Source of the DNA: Marinagarivorans sp.
Lineage (GTDB): Bacteria; Pseudomonadota; Gammaproteobacteria; Pseudomonadales; Cellvibrionaceae
Length of the DNA: 64,000 nucleotides
Assembly: GCA_028281865.1 (NCBI GenBank)
Contig: JANQJB010000007.1
Span: 54,251-118,250, forward strand
Direction of reading: 5' to 3'
Below are positions 1 through 8,244 of this stretch, one piece after another (within the stretch, counting starts at the first letter, position 1; each line of letters begins with the position of its first letter). A program made the translations under genes and the position numbers. Under the pieces are notes generated by a model. That model did not search any database, was not told where the DNA came from, and saw only the letters and a program-made list of their open reading frames with translations.

Positions 1-629
1 TCCGCGCCCTTGATGACAGTTGCGGGCATTGCGCCATTGCCGAAAAAAGCACCGCCGAAAGCCTCGGCAGCGAGTCCCAAGCTAATCGATTCTTTCGCCA
101 AATCAATGACTGAATAACCTTTTAAACCGTCTCGACTAGGCCCGCGAACGTGGTAAATATCTTCCGCTTTAAGCGATTTATTAGCACCACCCTGTTGATC
201 GATGTCGTAAAAAATTCTGCCATTTGAATCGCGGTCGATATTAACGGAGTCGGGATCGAGAGGCCACAAGTTAACAACGTCTCCTGTGCCACTGCGCTCA
301 ATTTCCGAGTAGTGATTTCCCCAACCGGTTCCGTGCTGGAAAATCAATTCTTTATACGAAAATGCAGACATTTCCGAATTTGGCTGTCGATAAATTACCG
401 GGTCAAGTGGGTGCTCCCTATTAGCCTTTTGTTTTGATTCTTGGCCAAAAACATGCCAGGGGACACTGGCAATTGTCTCACTTATAATCCGTTGACAAGC
501 CCAAAAGCTGGAAAAATTAAACGCAGTAATATCATCAACTTTTTCTCCTGCAATGGGTAATTTGAAAAAACTTAAAAGCGACCTAGGTTTACTCGGCTGC
601 GTTTTTCTTTTTGCAAAAAAATTTAACAT
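1..629 (-). CDS. Phage portal protein, HK97 type (3' part beyond window)
   Basis: About 209 N-terminal residues are visible; the gene runs off the left edge of the window. The translation starts MLNFFAKRKTQPSK and contains the run ITAFNFSSFWACQRIISET followed by a VPWHVF strand, a GTGWGNHYSEIE segment and a WPLDPDSVNI segment, the usual order in portal proteins of HK97-like phages, which form the dodecameric ring through which DNA enters the capsid. It begins 3 bp after the terminase stop codon, and the terminase-portal order is standard for this phage type. Protease and major capsid genes are expected next, outside the window. The family call rests on my recognition of these segments, not on a search. 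Confidence 0.85.
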   Translation of the reverse strand, partial: MLNFFAKRKTQPSKPRSLLSFFKLPIAGEKVDDITAFNFSSFWACQRIISETIASVPWHVFGQESKQKANREHPLDPVIYRQPNSEMSAFSYKELIFQHGTGWGNHYSEIERSGTGDVVNLWPLDPDSVNIDRDSNGRIFYDIDQQGGANKSLKAEDIYHVRGPSRDGLKGYSVIDLAKESISLGLAAEAFGGAFFGNGAMPATVIKGA

Positions 630-632
630 GAA

Positions 633-2327
633 TTAAAGCTGTGTTTTGTTATAAATTGATTGTCTAGGAGCTTCTGCCGTCATTGCTAAACCTATAGCCA
701 TAATCAGCGCAACTGCGCCATCTATTTTTTTATCCGGTGTTTCTTTCGTTGGTCGCACAATATCATCATTACCGGTCATATATTTTCCGGTCACATTTGA
801 AATACACCAGGTTAATAAGGGGTTACCGTCTTGGTGAAGACGACCGCCTTTAATCGCGGCGTCGACTTCCTTCATGCCATCACTCATGCCGGTAAAATTT
901 TGCTGAATGATCACTGGGTCCATACCCTCTTCATCGAGTTCGTGCAATAGGCACGTTGCTCCATGAGGGTCGATACCGCAGGAATTAACAACAAATTTTT
1001 TGTTGTCCGATTTGCACTCCGACAGAATTGTGCGGTAATCCATTTCAGCACCTTGGACAACATCAATCTCGCCGGTAGACTTAAAAGATTTATAAATTTC
1101 GGCTAGGCGCTTGTTATCTTCGTTGTAATAAATCGTGTCGTGCGGAACCCAGAACGTTGGCGATACCACATAATAATGCCTAACACCTTCGATCATTCGT
1201 GTAAAAACTTTAACCTTGGCATTCAGGTCTGTTTTTGCCGCCAGGTCACAGCCCAAATGGCATTCTTGTCCTTCGAAGTCACTTTCGTCAATGGCCTCTT
1301 CGCACGCTTTCCATTTTTCCAAATTAAAATAAGCGGTTCGCGATCCAACCCAAACATTTAAATTTTTAGTCTTAAATGCACTTTGGGCGCGCGGTGTATT
1401 AACCGCATCTTTTTGGTCTTGTAAAATGATGTGTTCATACACGGACACACCAAAATTCGGATTAGCTTTTTTTACAACTTCCGGGTCTGTCCACTCGTCT
1501 TTTTCATCAATTGTCCAGATGTAGCCAAACGTTCTATCGCCGGGAATAATACCGTTGAGTACGTCGATCACTTCGCCGCGTTTTTCGTAACACGGCCCTG
1601 CGATATTGTCGCCGGCTGTCGTGATAATAAATATGAGTGGCTGCTTCCTTGCCAGCATTCCTGTGCGCATTGTTTCGTAGAGATCGCTTGTATCGTGTTC
1701 GTGATACTCATCGATTAACGCGCAAGACGGGCTTTGACCATCGCCAGGGTTTCCTATGATCGGCTCAAAAACAGATTCATCGTCAGTGATGATCATTTTC
1801 TTTGCGCGCACATCAATATCAAATGCCGACGCTAACTGCGGTGTTTTCAACACCATTAATCGAGCAGGCTTAAAAACTTCCCACGCCTGTTTTTCCGTTG
1901 TAGCACCGCTATAGACTTCTGCACCAAACTCGCTCGGATCGGTGAACATCGAGAGCCCGACCGCGGCAGCTAAAATAGACTTTCCGTTTTTCCTTGGAAT
2001 TTCCCAGTAAGCCTCAGTAAAACGCCGTAGCTTATCTTTCTTGCGCTTCCAGCCAAAAATGCATGCCAGACCAAATATTTGCCAGGGCTCAAACGTAATT
2101 AACTTACGCTGGTAGGCCCACTCACCTTTAGTGTGTGGCAAAAGCTGCATAAACTCGATACGTTTTTGCACTTCCTCCTTATCAAATTTGTAGGGAAATT
2201 CCCTATACCGCGATCGCTTTAAATCCTCTAAGTGACGATCGCAAGCAAGCTGGACAAATTTACAAGCAGGAATATGCCCCTTGACTACCTTCCGCGCGAA
2301 AAGGTTAGCGACTTTTGCAAAATCCAA
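633..2327 (-). CDS. terL: Phage terminase large subunit
   Basis: This 564-residue protein is the ATPase-nuclease that packages phage DNA. A Walker A-like stretch WEIPRKNGKS lies near residue 110, the Walker B run ALIDEYHEH near 203-211, and a coupling motif FIITTAGD near 233-240. The C-terminal half carries GCDLAAKTDLNA and further Asp residues expected of the RNase H-like nuclease. The length fits the Terminase_1 family of HK97-type phages. It follows the small subunit by 2 bp and precedes the portal gene by 3 bp, so the three genes are co-transcribed leftward. No truncation or frameshift is seen. Confidence 0.95.
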   Translation of the reverse strand: MDFAKVANLFARKVVKGHIPACKFVQLACDRHLEDLKRSRYREFPYKFDKEEVQKRIEFMQLLPHTKGEWAYQRKLITFEPWQIFGLACIFGWKRKKDKLRRFTEAYWEIPRKNGKSILAAAVGLSMFTDPSEFGAEVYSGATTEKQAWEVFKPARLMVLKTPQLASAFDIDVRAKKMIITDDESVFEPIIGNPGDGQSPSCALIDEYHEHDTSDLYETMRTGMLARKQPLIFIITTAGDNIAGPCYEKRGEVIDVLNGIIPGDRTFGYIWTIDEKDEWTDPEVVKKANPNFGVSVYEHIILQDQKDAVNTPRAQSAFKTKNLNVWVGSRTAYFNLEKWKACEEAIDESDFEGQECHLGCDLAAKTDLNAKVKVFTRMIEGVRHYYVVSPTFWVPHDTIYYNEDNKRLAEIYKSFKSTGEIDVVQGAEMDYRTILSECKSDNKKFVVNSCGIDPHGATCLLHELDEEGMDPVIIQQNFTGMSDGMKEVDAAIKGGRLHQDGNPLLTWCISNVTGKYMTGNDDIVRPTKETPDKKIDGAVALIMAIGLAMTAEAPRQSIYNKTQL

Positions 2328-2329
2328 GA

Positions 2330-2719
2330 CTACTTAAATTTGTCGAACGGGTTGGTTGAGTCTTTTTTCTTGATGCCAAGTCGAGCGCGAGATTCAGGAT
2401 TCAGATAGAGCTGTGATTCTAACGCTCGCAACTCTCGTTTTTCTGCTGCAGTGTACTTTGCAGGGCAGGCCTGAAATTCCGCTTGCATTTGACAGTAACG
2501 CGCCAATATCAACGCGTCGGCCGCCGTGTAAATGTTCGATGACTCCATGACCACTTTAATCGAATCCCAAACACGAAGAGCAGGTGCATAGTCTTTCAAA
2601 AACTCTGGAACTTCCGGGTAACCCTCTGGAATAGCAACTTCTTTGCCGCCACCATGACGGTCATTTCGAAATGACCCATTTAGGTTATGGACATTGTTTG
2701 GCGTTTTGCGTCGTGACAT
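2330..2719 (-). CDS. terS: Phage terminase small subunit, P27 family
   Basis: The 129-residue protein has a Gly/Asn-rich basic N-terminus, then YPEVPEFLKDYAPALRVWD, a helical middle part and LYLNPESRARLGIKK near the C-terminus. That pattern is typical of P27-like small terminases, which recognise the packaging site and recruit the large subunit. Position directly upstream of terL supports the call. It starts after a 106-bp gap holding no evident gene. Confidence 0.85.
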   Translation of the reverse strand: MSRRKTPNNVHNLNGSFRNDRHGGGKEVAIPEGYPEVPEFLKDYAPALRVWDSIKVVMESSNIYTAADALILARYCQMQAEFQACPAKYTAAEKRELRALESQLYLNPESRARLGIKKKDSTNPFDKFK

Positions 2720-2825
2720 TTATGGCGTTTGGAATTTTTCAGAAATTTCAAATGACAGTGTAAAAATGTGGCTACCCACGGCGGTCCCTGTGCGTTTCGC
2801 TATAAAAAAAACACCCCCTATCCCC

Positions 2826-3143
2826 TTATTCATCTGCGTTGGCCTCAACGTTTAAAAGCTTTACCAGTTCGCCTACACGGATATAATCTTGATCAGCGAC
2901 GCCATCTAATTTAATAGAGACTTGGCGTGGTTCTCTCAATTCAAACTCATGCACTATTAACGTAACAGCAGCTTGTGTTACTTCGTTAACGCCCGAAGTG
3001 ATGCTCAGAGTTCTAATGCCACGAACAGGCCTGCCAAGGTCATCGATTAGATATTGATTGCCTGAGTCGTCACAAGCAACACTAATCTTGCACTTACCAT
3101 TTGCAGCATGCTTTGAAAGATCGGGACGATTTAATTTTGCCAT
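2826..3143 (-). CDS. Phage protein of unknown function
   Basis: The protein has 105 residues, no signal peptide and no membrane segment. Alternating hydrophobic and polar residues in the middle part (ITSGVNEVTQAAVTLIVHEF, then RQVSIKLDG) suggest a beta-rich fold. It lies 5 bp after the neighbouring small gene, in the leftward run between the HNH gene and the terminases. I do not recognise the family. Confidence 0.7.
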   Translation of the reverse strand: MAKLNRPDLSKHAANGKCKISVACDDSGNQYLIDDLGRPVRGIRTLSITSGVNEVTQAAVTLIVHEFELREPRQVSIKLDGVADQDYIRVGELVKLLNVEANADE

Positions 3144-3148
3144 TGCGC

Positions 3149-3433
3149 TTACCCCCTGCCTGCCATCTTCTCAACCCGATCAAAGGTAGTTTTTCGAACA
3201 TCACCATCAACGACAGTTTTTATGTGGAGTAGATAACGCGGAATAACTTCGCCCTTCGGTATTTCGTCGAAGTGAGGAGAAATACATTTAAGTTCTTTGG
3301 TCCTAGTATTAAAGCTATCACGCGCTTCGAGTAATAGTATATTCGCATCGATAAATACAGCAAATGCTTCGCTATCTGCATCCATAAGTTCATCATATAT
3401 TTCATTGCTGCATAAAATGATACCAAGTCGCAT
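3149..3433 (-). CDS. Phage protein of unknown function
   Basis: This 94-residue acidic protein is rich in Asp and Glu in its first half and ends basic. Its start codon overlaps the stop of the preceding gene at 3433 and it ends 5 bp before the next gene, so it is part of the leftward operon. No recognised motif is present. Confidence 0.65.
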   Translation of the reverse strand: MRLGIILCSNEIYDELMDADSEAFAVFIDANILLLEARDSFNTRTKELKCISPHFDEIPKGEVIPRYLLHIKTVVDGDVRKTTFDRVEKMAGRG

Positions 3434-3663
3434 TATTTAACCTCGATTAATTTATCTAGGATCAACTGCAGATTTTTATTCTGCACCACTAATTGTTCTA
3501 CTAACTCCGATACATCCTGTTGTATTTGAACGTCAGCAGTGGCATCACACACCAATAAGTCCAATCCTAGGTTTCTTGCAATGGTGCTTAACTTGTTTCT
3601 AATAGCGATCTCGTCATCCTGTGACAGATAGACTTGCGATTTAAATACCAATAAACCTTGCAT
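3433..3663 (-). CDS. Small phage protein, probable C-terminal coiled coil
   Basis: The 76-residue protein ends in a heptad-like stretch (VSELVEQLVVQNKNLQLILD), suggesting a short coiled coil. Both ends overlap neighbouring genes by one base, at 3663 and 3433, a sign of translational coupling in the same leftward operon. The family is not recognised. Confidence 0.65.
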   Translation of the reverse strand: MQGLLVFKSQVYLSQDDEIAIRNKLSTIARNLGLDLLVCDATADVQIQQDVSELVEQLVVQNKNLQLILDKLIEVK

Positions 3664-4043
3664 TACATATCCTCAGTTCGAGTCTTACGGTTATGACAAG
3701 AAACACATAAACCCTGCCAGTTCTTTCGGTCCCAAAACAATTTCTTATCGCCTTTGTGGGGAATGATGTGATCAACAACAGTTGCAGGAACATGTAGCCC
3801 ACGTTTTAAATGCTCCACGCAAAATGGATTTTTATTTAAATAAGCTTTGCTCTCGCGTTGCCATTTGCTGTCATAACCGCGCGCTGTTGCGGAACCACGT
3901 TGCTTATCAATCTTGCGCTGACGTTTGCGCTTCGCTTCTTCACGTTTGAGCTTTGCTGCCGGTGCACATTCTTCGCAATGAGTCGATCGTGTTAATACAT
4001 TGCAACCGACAGCCGCGCATACTTTTTTAGGTCTTTGAGGCAC
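3663..4043 (-). CDS. Phage HNH endonuclease
   Basis: This 126-residue protein starts with a zinc-ribbon-like pair of Cys motifs (VCAAVGCNVL, HCEECAP), then a basic linker. It ends in an HNH core, VVDHIIPHKGD followed by NWQGLCVSCHNRKT. HNH proteins located directly upstream of terminases assist cutting of concatemers during packaging in many cos-type phages, and this gene sits four short genes upstream of the small terminase. The catalytic His-Asn-His arrangement looks intact. Confidence 0.9.
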   Translation of the reverse strand: MPQRPKKVCAAVGCNVLTRSTHCEECAPAAKLKREEAKRKRQRKIDKQRGSATARGYDSKWQRESKAYLNKNPFCVEHLKRGLHVPATVVDHIIPHKGDKKLFWDRKNWQGLCVSCHNRKTRTEDM

Positions 4044-4045
4044 TA

Positions 4046-4354
4046 TTAGTCACCATCTTGAAACTGAGCAATGAGCTCTTTTTTCCAAGACCCGTCGAGC
4101 GTCCCACTGTTGGCTGTTATCTCCAAAAAGTAAACTCGATCTTCAACCAGTTCCAAAGCTTCGGTAAGTTGTACAGTCCACACCCCCAAATCTTGGTGAG
4201 CTAACGCTTGTGGCCATGTCATACCAATAACCTCGCTCCCCTGCGAATCCCTTAACGTACCCTCAACTGTACCGGTAGTAATCGGATTGTCGAGGTTGTC
4301 TTTTAAATTATGCGTGACTAGATTGTCACTGTTGATATACAAACAATCAGACAT
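4046..4354 (-). CDS. Phage structural-type protein of unknown function
   Basis: The 102-residue protein begins with short turns and strands (SDNLVTHNLKDNLDNPITTG) and reads as an all-beta domain, with a run YFLEITANSGTLDGSWKKEL near the end. Similar short beta proteins occur among tail-associated genes of marine phages. It starts one base into the preceding gene's stop. Function is inferred from context only. Confidence 0.6.
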   Translation of the reverse strand: MSDCLYINSDNLVTHNLKDNLDNPITTGTVEGTLRDSQGSEVIGMTWPQALAHQDLGVWTVQLTEALELVEDRVYFLEITANSGTLDGSWKKELIAQFQDGD

Positions 4355-4575
4355 TACTGATTAGCAGACTCAAGCGCCTTTTTGATTGCTTCCTGCAAAT
4401 CGTTTAGCGCTCTTACACGACGATCGAGCTCGGCTTGCAACGACTCTGCTTTTTCAACGTTGCCGCGCTCTTTGTTTTTCTCAATCGAAATTTTCAAACG
4501 TTGAATACGACCAGCATGACGAACAACTTGCTGTTCTTGAGTTGGGTTGATAGTTGCTGAATTTACTTTCGCCAT
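4354..4575 (-). CDS. Small coiled-coil phage protein
   Basis: I place the start at the internal ATG at 4575 rather than the upstream one at 4629, because the upstream start would overlap the previous gene and a purine-rich AGAGAG ribosome site lies just ahead of 4575. The resulting 73-residue protein is mostly one amphipathic, highly charged helix (IQRLKISIEKNKERGNVEK and on), so a coiled coil is likely. Function is unknown. Confidence 0.65.
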   Translation of the reverse strand: MAKVNSATINPTQEQQVVRHAGRIQRLKISIEKNKERGNVEKAESLQAELDRRVRALNDLQEAIKKALESANQ

Positions 4576-4586
4576 TGTCGATCTCT

Positions 4587-5045
4587 CTATGCTGCTTTCG
4601 CTGTTGAACAAATGCCCGATGCATTCCAATTCAAGTTAAATGGACCTGCGGTCATGTCCGTAGCTCCTCCCAGATCTACATACCCAAGGGCTCGCTTACC
4701 AACGTCTGTGTCGTTGTAAATAATCCCATAAGTACCATTCGTAGGGTTTGCGCCATTTTGAGCAATCGCAATATCATCTGCATCAAAAACACTTGCACCA
4801 CTAACCAATGTCACAGAGTTATTGGCCAACGTTGGACCACCAGCCGTATAGTTACCACCCGGCGTAACCTCACTTGTTGCATAGTTAGTTGCTCCTCCAG
4901 CACCCCAACGTGGATCAGGGTCGTTAGCAGCAGGAATAGCACCTGCGATAACTCCTAATTTAAATACGTCGTTTTCCTTGTCGTGCAATGCCTCGTCCGT
5001 GTCGACGTGCGACTGATCAAAAAAAACCACATCACCTTTTGCCAT
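4587..5045 (-). CDS. Phage virion-associated protein, Gly/Asn-rich
   Basis: This 152-residue protein opens with MAKGDVVFFDQSHVD and continues with many small residues (GGATNYATSEVTPGGNY). It ends in an NGTYGIIYNDTDVG-type beta domain. Composition and position just downstream of the tail fibre-like gene suggest a decoration or tail protein. It has no signal peptide or membrane segment. No family is recognised with certainty. Confidence 0.65.
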   Translation of the reverse strand: MAKGDVVFFDQSHVDTDEALHDKENDVFKLGVIAGAIPAANDPDPRWGAGGATNYATSEVTPGGNYTAGGPTLANNSVTLVSGASVFDADDIAIAQNGANPTNGTYGIIYNDTDVGKRALGYVDLGGATDMTAGPFNLNWNASGICSTAKAA

Positions 5046-5060
5046 GACTGACCTCTTAAA

Positions 5061-6668
5061 TTAATTAATTGAAATTTTACCGCTTAAGATGGGCGCTACT
5101 GTCAACGCTCCTTTAAGCATCGGCTCAATCGCAATCGAGCCAACTAAGAACGAACCTAAACCGGTATAAACTATCGTTGCAGAATTAGCTATAACAACAA
5201 TGCTTTCAATATCTGCACTGATCTCATTATTAATAAGTGTGACATCAGCACTAAATGTAGTAAGCGACAACGTTTCTACAATTGCATTAATATTGTTCGA
5301 TTGTCGAATATCAGCGTCAAATGACGTGAGCTCGATGAATTCCGTATTCGCGTTTATTAATTGCTCCAACGATACGTCAGCCTGCCCTGCACTTAATTCA
5401 ATTACCTCCTGTGATGCCTGAATATTACTTCCTTTCACAACATCCGCAGAGAATGTATTGACTGAAATAATTTCGGTGCTCGCCGCTATTTGATCACCAA
5501 CGATTACCGTTGCGGAGCCTGCTGATAACTCAATCGCTTCGAACGACGCGTCTATATTTGATGTTTGATAAACATTAGCATTCAATGCGCTAAGCCAAAT
5601 AGATTCAACGCTAGCAGCAACGAGACTTGACTGTCGTACTGTCGATTGAAATGCCTGTAATGCTATCGTTTCTAAATTTACAGCAATTAAATTTGCCTGT
5701 GAAACTTGTGCGCCGAATGCAGTGAAATTTATATTTTCCTGCTGCGCATTCACTAGCGAACCTTTAGAAACGTCAGCGTTAAATGTTTCTAGCGATAAAC
5801 TCTCTAAATTCGCCGCAATCTCGTTTGATAACGAAATATCCGCTTGATTAGCCGTTAGCGTCAATGACTCTAAATTTGCATTTATCAACGAGCTGAGAAT
5901 GACTGATGCATTGTGTGCAGTGATCTCAATTTGTTCGAGATTAGCATCTACAGTATTCCCACTTCCTCCAGCACTAACGCCAACCCCAAATGGTAAAATC
6001 CGACTACCGCGAATCCGGTTAGGTTGAAATATGGACCACGGATTTGACGACAATAATCGACCTTCCGCATCAGATAATTCCCGGCTCGACATGGCGAACA
6101 AAATCATGTCGCCATTTAATCCGTTAGTTTGTCCTGTGCGAGTCCCCAACGATAAATTATTTGGTGATACTGCCGCTGCTGTTTCCGTTACATCAACACC
6201 GGCACCACCGTTTAACCAATTCCGCAGACGTCTATTTGATCCATCCGAATTCCAACTACAAACTAAAATATTCCAACCGTTGTCCGACGATATTCTCGTC
6301 GAGTTTGAGCCGTATAAGTCGCAAAAAAATTGGCTGCTAATATGACCAATCTCGAAGTTATCATCAAAACCGACGATGCGCTCTAACCCTGACCGAACGG
6401 GATTAAAATAAACAATTAGCGAACCCGAAAGCGGCGCTGAAAAATTTTCAACCGTTTGAATGTATTGAGACGCCGAAACATTCATGCCAGGCCCAACACC
6501 CGTTTTAATTGGTGTAGAACCACTGTTTGTAAACTTGTAATTACCGGTTATATCCAGTCGCAAATGCGGTAAAACGCACATGACGTCAGGTACAAACGCA
6601 CCGCTGCGATTTATACCGGGGATATGATCTACATAGGTCGGTATGTAGCCATATTGTTTGCTGAGCAT
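5061..6668 (-). CDS. Tail fibre-like protein: LamG-like domain plus twelve 22-residue repeats
   Basis: The protein has 535 residues. Residues 1 to about 235 look like a concanavalin/LamG jelly-roll: alternating strands, GDMILFAMSSRELSDAEGR, and the family-typical LSSNPWSIFQP. Residues 240-503 are twelve tandem repeats of about 22 residues on the theme I-x-A-x-x-E-x-I-x-L-x-A-x-x-A-x-V, most likely a beta-solenoid. A short hydrophobic C-terminal tail follows. This fits a host-recognition or tail-spike component. The start overlaps the upstream stop with no gap (TAAATG), implying translational coupling. The exact virion role is inferred. Confidence 0.7.
   Translation of the reverse strand: MLSKQYGYIPTYVDHIPGINRSGAFVPDVMCVLPHLRLDITGNYKFTNSGSTPIKTGVGPGMNVSASQYIQTVENFSAPLSGSLIVYFNPVRSGLERIVGFDDNFEIGHISSQFFCDLYGSNSTRISSDNGWNILVCSWNSDGSNRRLRNWLNGGAGVDVTETAAAVSPNNLSLGTRTGQTNGLNGDMILFAMSSRELSDAEGRLLSSNPWSIFQPNRIRGSRILPFGVGVSAGGSGNTVDANLEQIEITAHNASVILSSLINANLESLTLTANQADISLSNEIAANLESLSLETFNADVSKGSLVNAQQENINFTAFGAQVSQANLIAVNLETIALQAFQSTVRQSSLVAASVESIWLSALNANVYQTSNIDASFEAIELSAGSATVIVGDQIAASTEIISVNTFSADVVKGSNIQASQEVIELSAGQADVSLEQLINANTEFIELTSFDADIRQSNNINAIVETLSLTTFSADVTLINNEISADIESIVVIANSATIVYTGLGSFLVGSIAIEPMLKGALTVAPILSGKISIN
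5160..5951 (-). repeat. Twelve tandem 66-bp coding repeats (22-residue units)
   Basis: The region encodes residues 240-503 of the tail protein. Units begin at residues 240, 262, 284, 306, 328, 350, 372, 394, 416, 438, 460 and 483; all but the last two are exactly 22 residues. The DNA copies have diverged while the hydrophobic, Ala and Glu positions are kept, which points to old duplication with protein-level selection. Confidence 0.9.
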
Positions 6669-7079
6669 TTACGCCTGGTCGATTGCGATGGGAACAAATG
6701 CAAAAACAGTATTAGCTGAGTTGATAGCGCCCCCACTATCATTATCCAACCTAAATTTTGCGTACCGAGACTTAACCACAAAATAGTTAACAACCCTTAC
6801 TACGGTGCTAGCTTGGCATTTTGCAGAATAAATAGTGTCTAAATTTTCCGTGTCAGAAAAATCAGTGTTGTTGTCTGACCAAGATACTTGCAGCGAGGCT
6901 TGATTAACCGAACCAGACTGACAATCCAGCTCTAATCGAAAGTTAACTTCTCCTGGAGCTTGCTCCCCGAAGTCTATGCTAGCCGTAAGCGGGCTTTGAG
7001 CACCATCGGCTAAATTAGCATTCAAAAGCGCAGGAGCTGTTAAAGCTCCTGAAAAATCGATTCGTATATCTTGAGCCAT
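6669..7079 (-). CDS. Phage structural protein, beta-rich
   Basis: The protein has 136 residues and a strand-rich sequence: INFRLELDCQSG-type strands in the middle, then RYAKFRLDNDSGGAI and VFAFVPIAID at the end. This resembles a small jelly-roll or discoidin-like module used in virion appendages. It is immediately upstream of the tail fibre-like gene. Function is inferred from context. Confidence 0.65.
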   Translation of the reverse strand: MAQDIRIDFSGALTAPALLNANLADGAQSPLTASIDFGEQAPGEVNFRLELDCQSGSVNQASLQVSWSDNNTDFSDTENLDTIYSAKCQASTVVRVVNYFVVKSRYAKFRLDNDSGGAINSANTVFAFVPIAIDQA

Positions 7080-7092
7080 ATCGTTTGCCTAT

Positions 7093-7566
7093 TTATGCCG
7101 CTACGTAATCTCGCGCGGCAAACCAATCTTCCCTAGTCAAAACTGTATCCCGTCCAAATAACACCTCAGCTCTCGATGCATGAACAGCCCTATCGTCCTT
7201 AACATTCGCCCAAGTAGTTGATTCGGTACCAAATGCTTTTCTAAAGAGCTTTTTAGCGTGACCAAAAGTTAAAGTAGGGTCTTGCATCGCAGCGCACATC
7301 ATTCCGTAAATAATATCTTTGTCAAAACCGTTGAGAGCGTTATATTCAGGCTTGTGAATTTCATCCATGCCGTCGTATAACGGGAATTCATCGAAAGGTA
7401 CATTAACTGTATCGTTGACTTGCGGATTGTTCGCTTCAAGATTGAGTAAATCCAACAGCTTGGCCGTTTCGCTCACCACTGCTGCATAGCCAACTAACTC
7501 CGGGTCGTTATTGACTTCGTTTTGCAGTGAAACTAAATGAGTTGTGTTTGTTCGATCAAATGGCAT
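7093..7566 (-). CDS. Conserved-looking phage protein of unknown function
   Basis: The 157-residue protein begins MPFDRTNTTHLVSLQNEV and has a C-terminal helical part with SRAEVLFGRDTVLTREDWF. I recall this pair of patterns in hypothetical proteins next to tail genes of marine phages, but no function is established. There is no signal peptide or membrane helix. It is the second gene of the late block. Confidence 0.65.
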   Translation of the reverse strand: MPFDRTNTTHLVSLQNEVNNDPELVGYAAVVSETAKLLDLLNLEANNPQVNDTVNVPFDEFPLYDGMDEIHKPEYNALNGFDKDIIYGMMCAAMQDPTLTFGHAKKLFRKAFGTESTTWANVKDDRAVHASRAEVLFGRDTVLTREDWFAARDYVAA

Positions 7567-7592
7567 TGTTTAATTCCTCTATGTAAACGACA

Positions 7593-7958
7593 CTAGTCGC
7601 GCATTAACCTTTCTAAAAGACGATCAATTTTCTCCTCTACATCTTTGACGCCCTGATTTGTATCGCCAATTTTTTCGTTCATCGTCTTTACCTGACTTTT
7701 CATCAAAGCAATTTCAGTTTTGACCTGATAGTGAGTCTCGTTGAGAATAGCAACCTGCTTGTGCAATTCGTCTGCTTTTTTATTCGCTAACGCTGCTTGA
7801 TTTATTGCGTCGCTGGATCTCGCATCATTTGCCCAATAAAGACCCACCGCACCAGCTACCACAAGAGTCCAAGTGATAAAAAAGTCGATTGTCATAAATC
7901 GCGGTAAAGAGCTTTTAGCCTCGACCATTGCTAATCTCCGAAATAAACTGTTCGCCAT
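7593..7958 (-). CDS. Membrane-anchored coiled-coil protein (possible spanin or holin-associated)
   Basis: About 121 residues. One membrane helix lies near residues 22-43 (FFITWTLVVAGAVGLYWAN), followed by a long polar region with heptad spacing (IALMKSQVKTMNEKIGDTN). This topology matches inner-membrane spanins or holin accessory proteins, and it is the first gene of the late block, but no endolysin gene is next to it. An in-frame GTG start at 7970 would add four residues. The lysis role is inference. Confidence 0.55.
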   Translation of the reverse strand: MANSLFRRLAMVEAKSSLPRFMTIDFFITWTLVVAGAVGLYWANDARSSDAINQAALANKKADELHKQVAILNETHYQVKTEIALMKSQVKTMNEKIGDTNQGVKDVEEKIDRLLERLMRD

Positions 7959-7997
7959 AAAGCAACGCACCGCTAATTAATGATAGATTCATAATGC

Positions 7998-8013
7998 AGG
8001 TTCACGTGAAACA
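7998..8013. promoter_or_regulatory. parS-like palindrome, copy 1
   Basis: The core TTCACGTGAAACA (8001-8013) matches the widespread chromosomal ParB site TGTTTCACGTGAAACA at 14 of 16 positions. It lies between the late terminator and the first late gene. Two more copies with the same core occur at 9834 and 9863. Confidence 0.6.
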
Positions 8014-8021
8014 TTTATCGA

Positions 8022-8059
8022 AATAAAAAGAGCCCGCTCTATCGGGGGAATAAAGCGGG
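8022..8059 (-). terminator. Intrinsic terminator between the Q-like gene and the late block
   Basis: On the minus strand a stem CCCGCT/AGCGGG (8033-8038 with 8054-8059, 15-nt loop) is followed by CTCTTTTTATTT. It sits about 190 bp beyond the end of the Q-like gene and before the first late gene, the place occupied by tR' in lambdoid phages. Confidence 0.65.
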
Positions 8060-8163
8060 TAATGAGTTCAAGATAGGAGTGAAAAACGTAGGGAACTCAA
8101 GGAAACAAAAGAGCATGTAATGTTGCTAAGCTTCAACAGGGTACTATAACAACATACAAAAAT

Positions 8164-8241
8164 TATTAATTAAAACTGGCGTTTTGTAAACATAGATTTT
8201 TCTATATAAAAATATGTATTAAAAAACTGGCTATGTTTACA
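8164..8241 (-). promoter_or_regulatory. Candidate late promoter within an 11-bp inverted repeat
   Basis: The arms TGTAAACATAG (8185-8195) and CTATGTTTACA (8231-8241) are perfect inverted copies about 35 bp apart. Read leftward, the distal arm contains TTTACA (8190-8185), a good -35 element, followed after 17 bp by AATAAT as -10. The promoter would point at the late genes, through the terminator at 8022-8059. A likely binding site for the upstream zinc-finger regulator, by analogy with lambda Q. Confidence 0.5.
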
Positions 8242-8244
8242 GGC

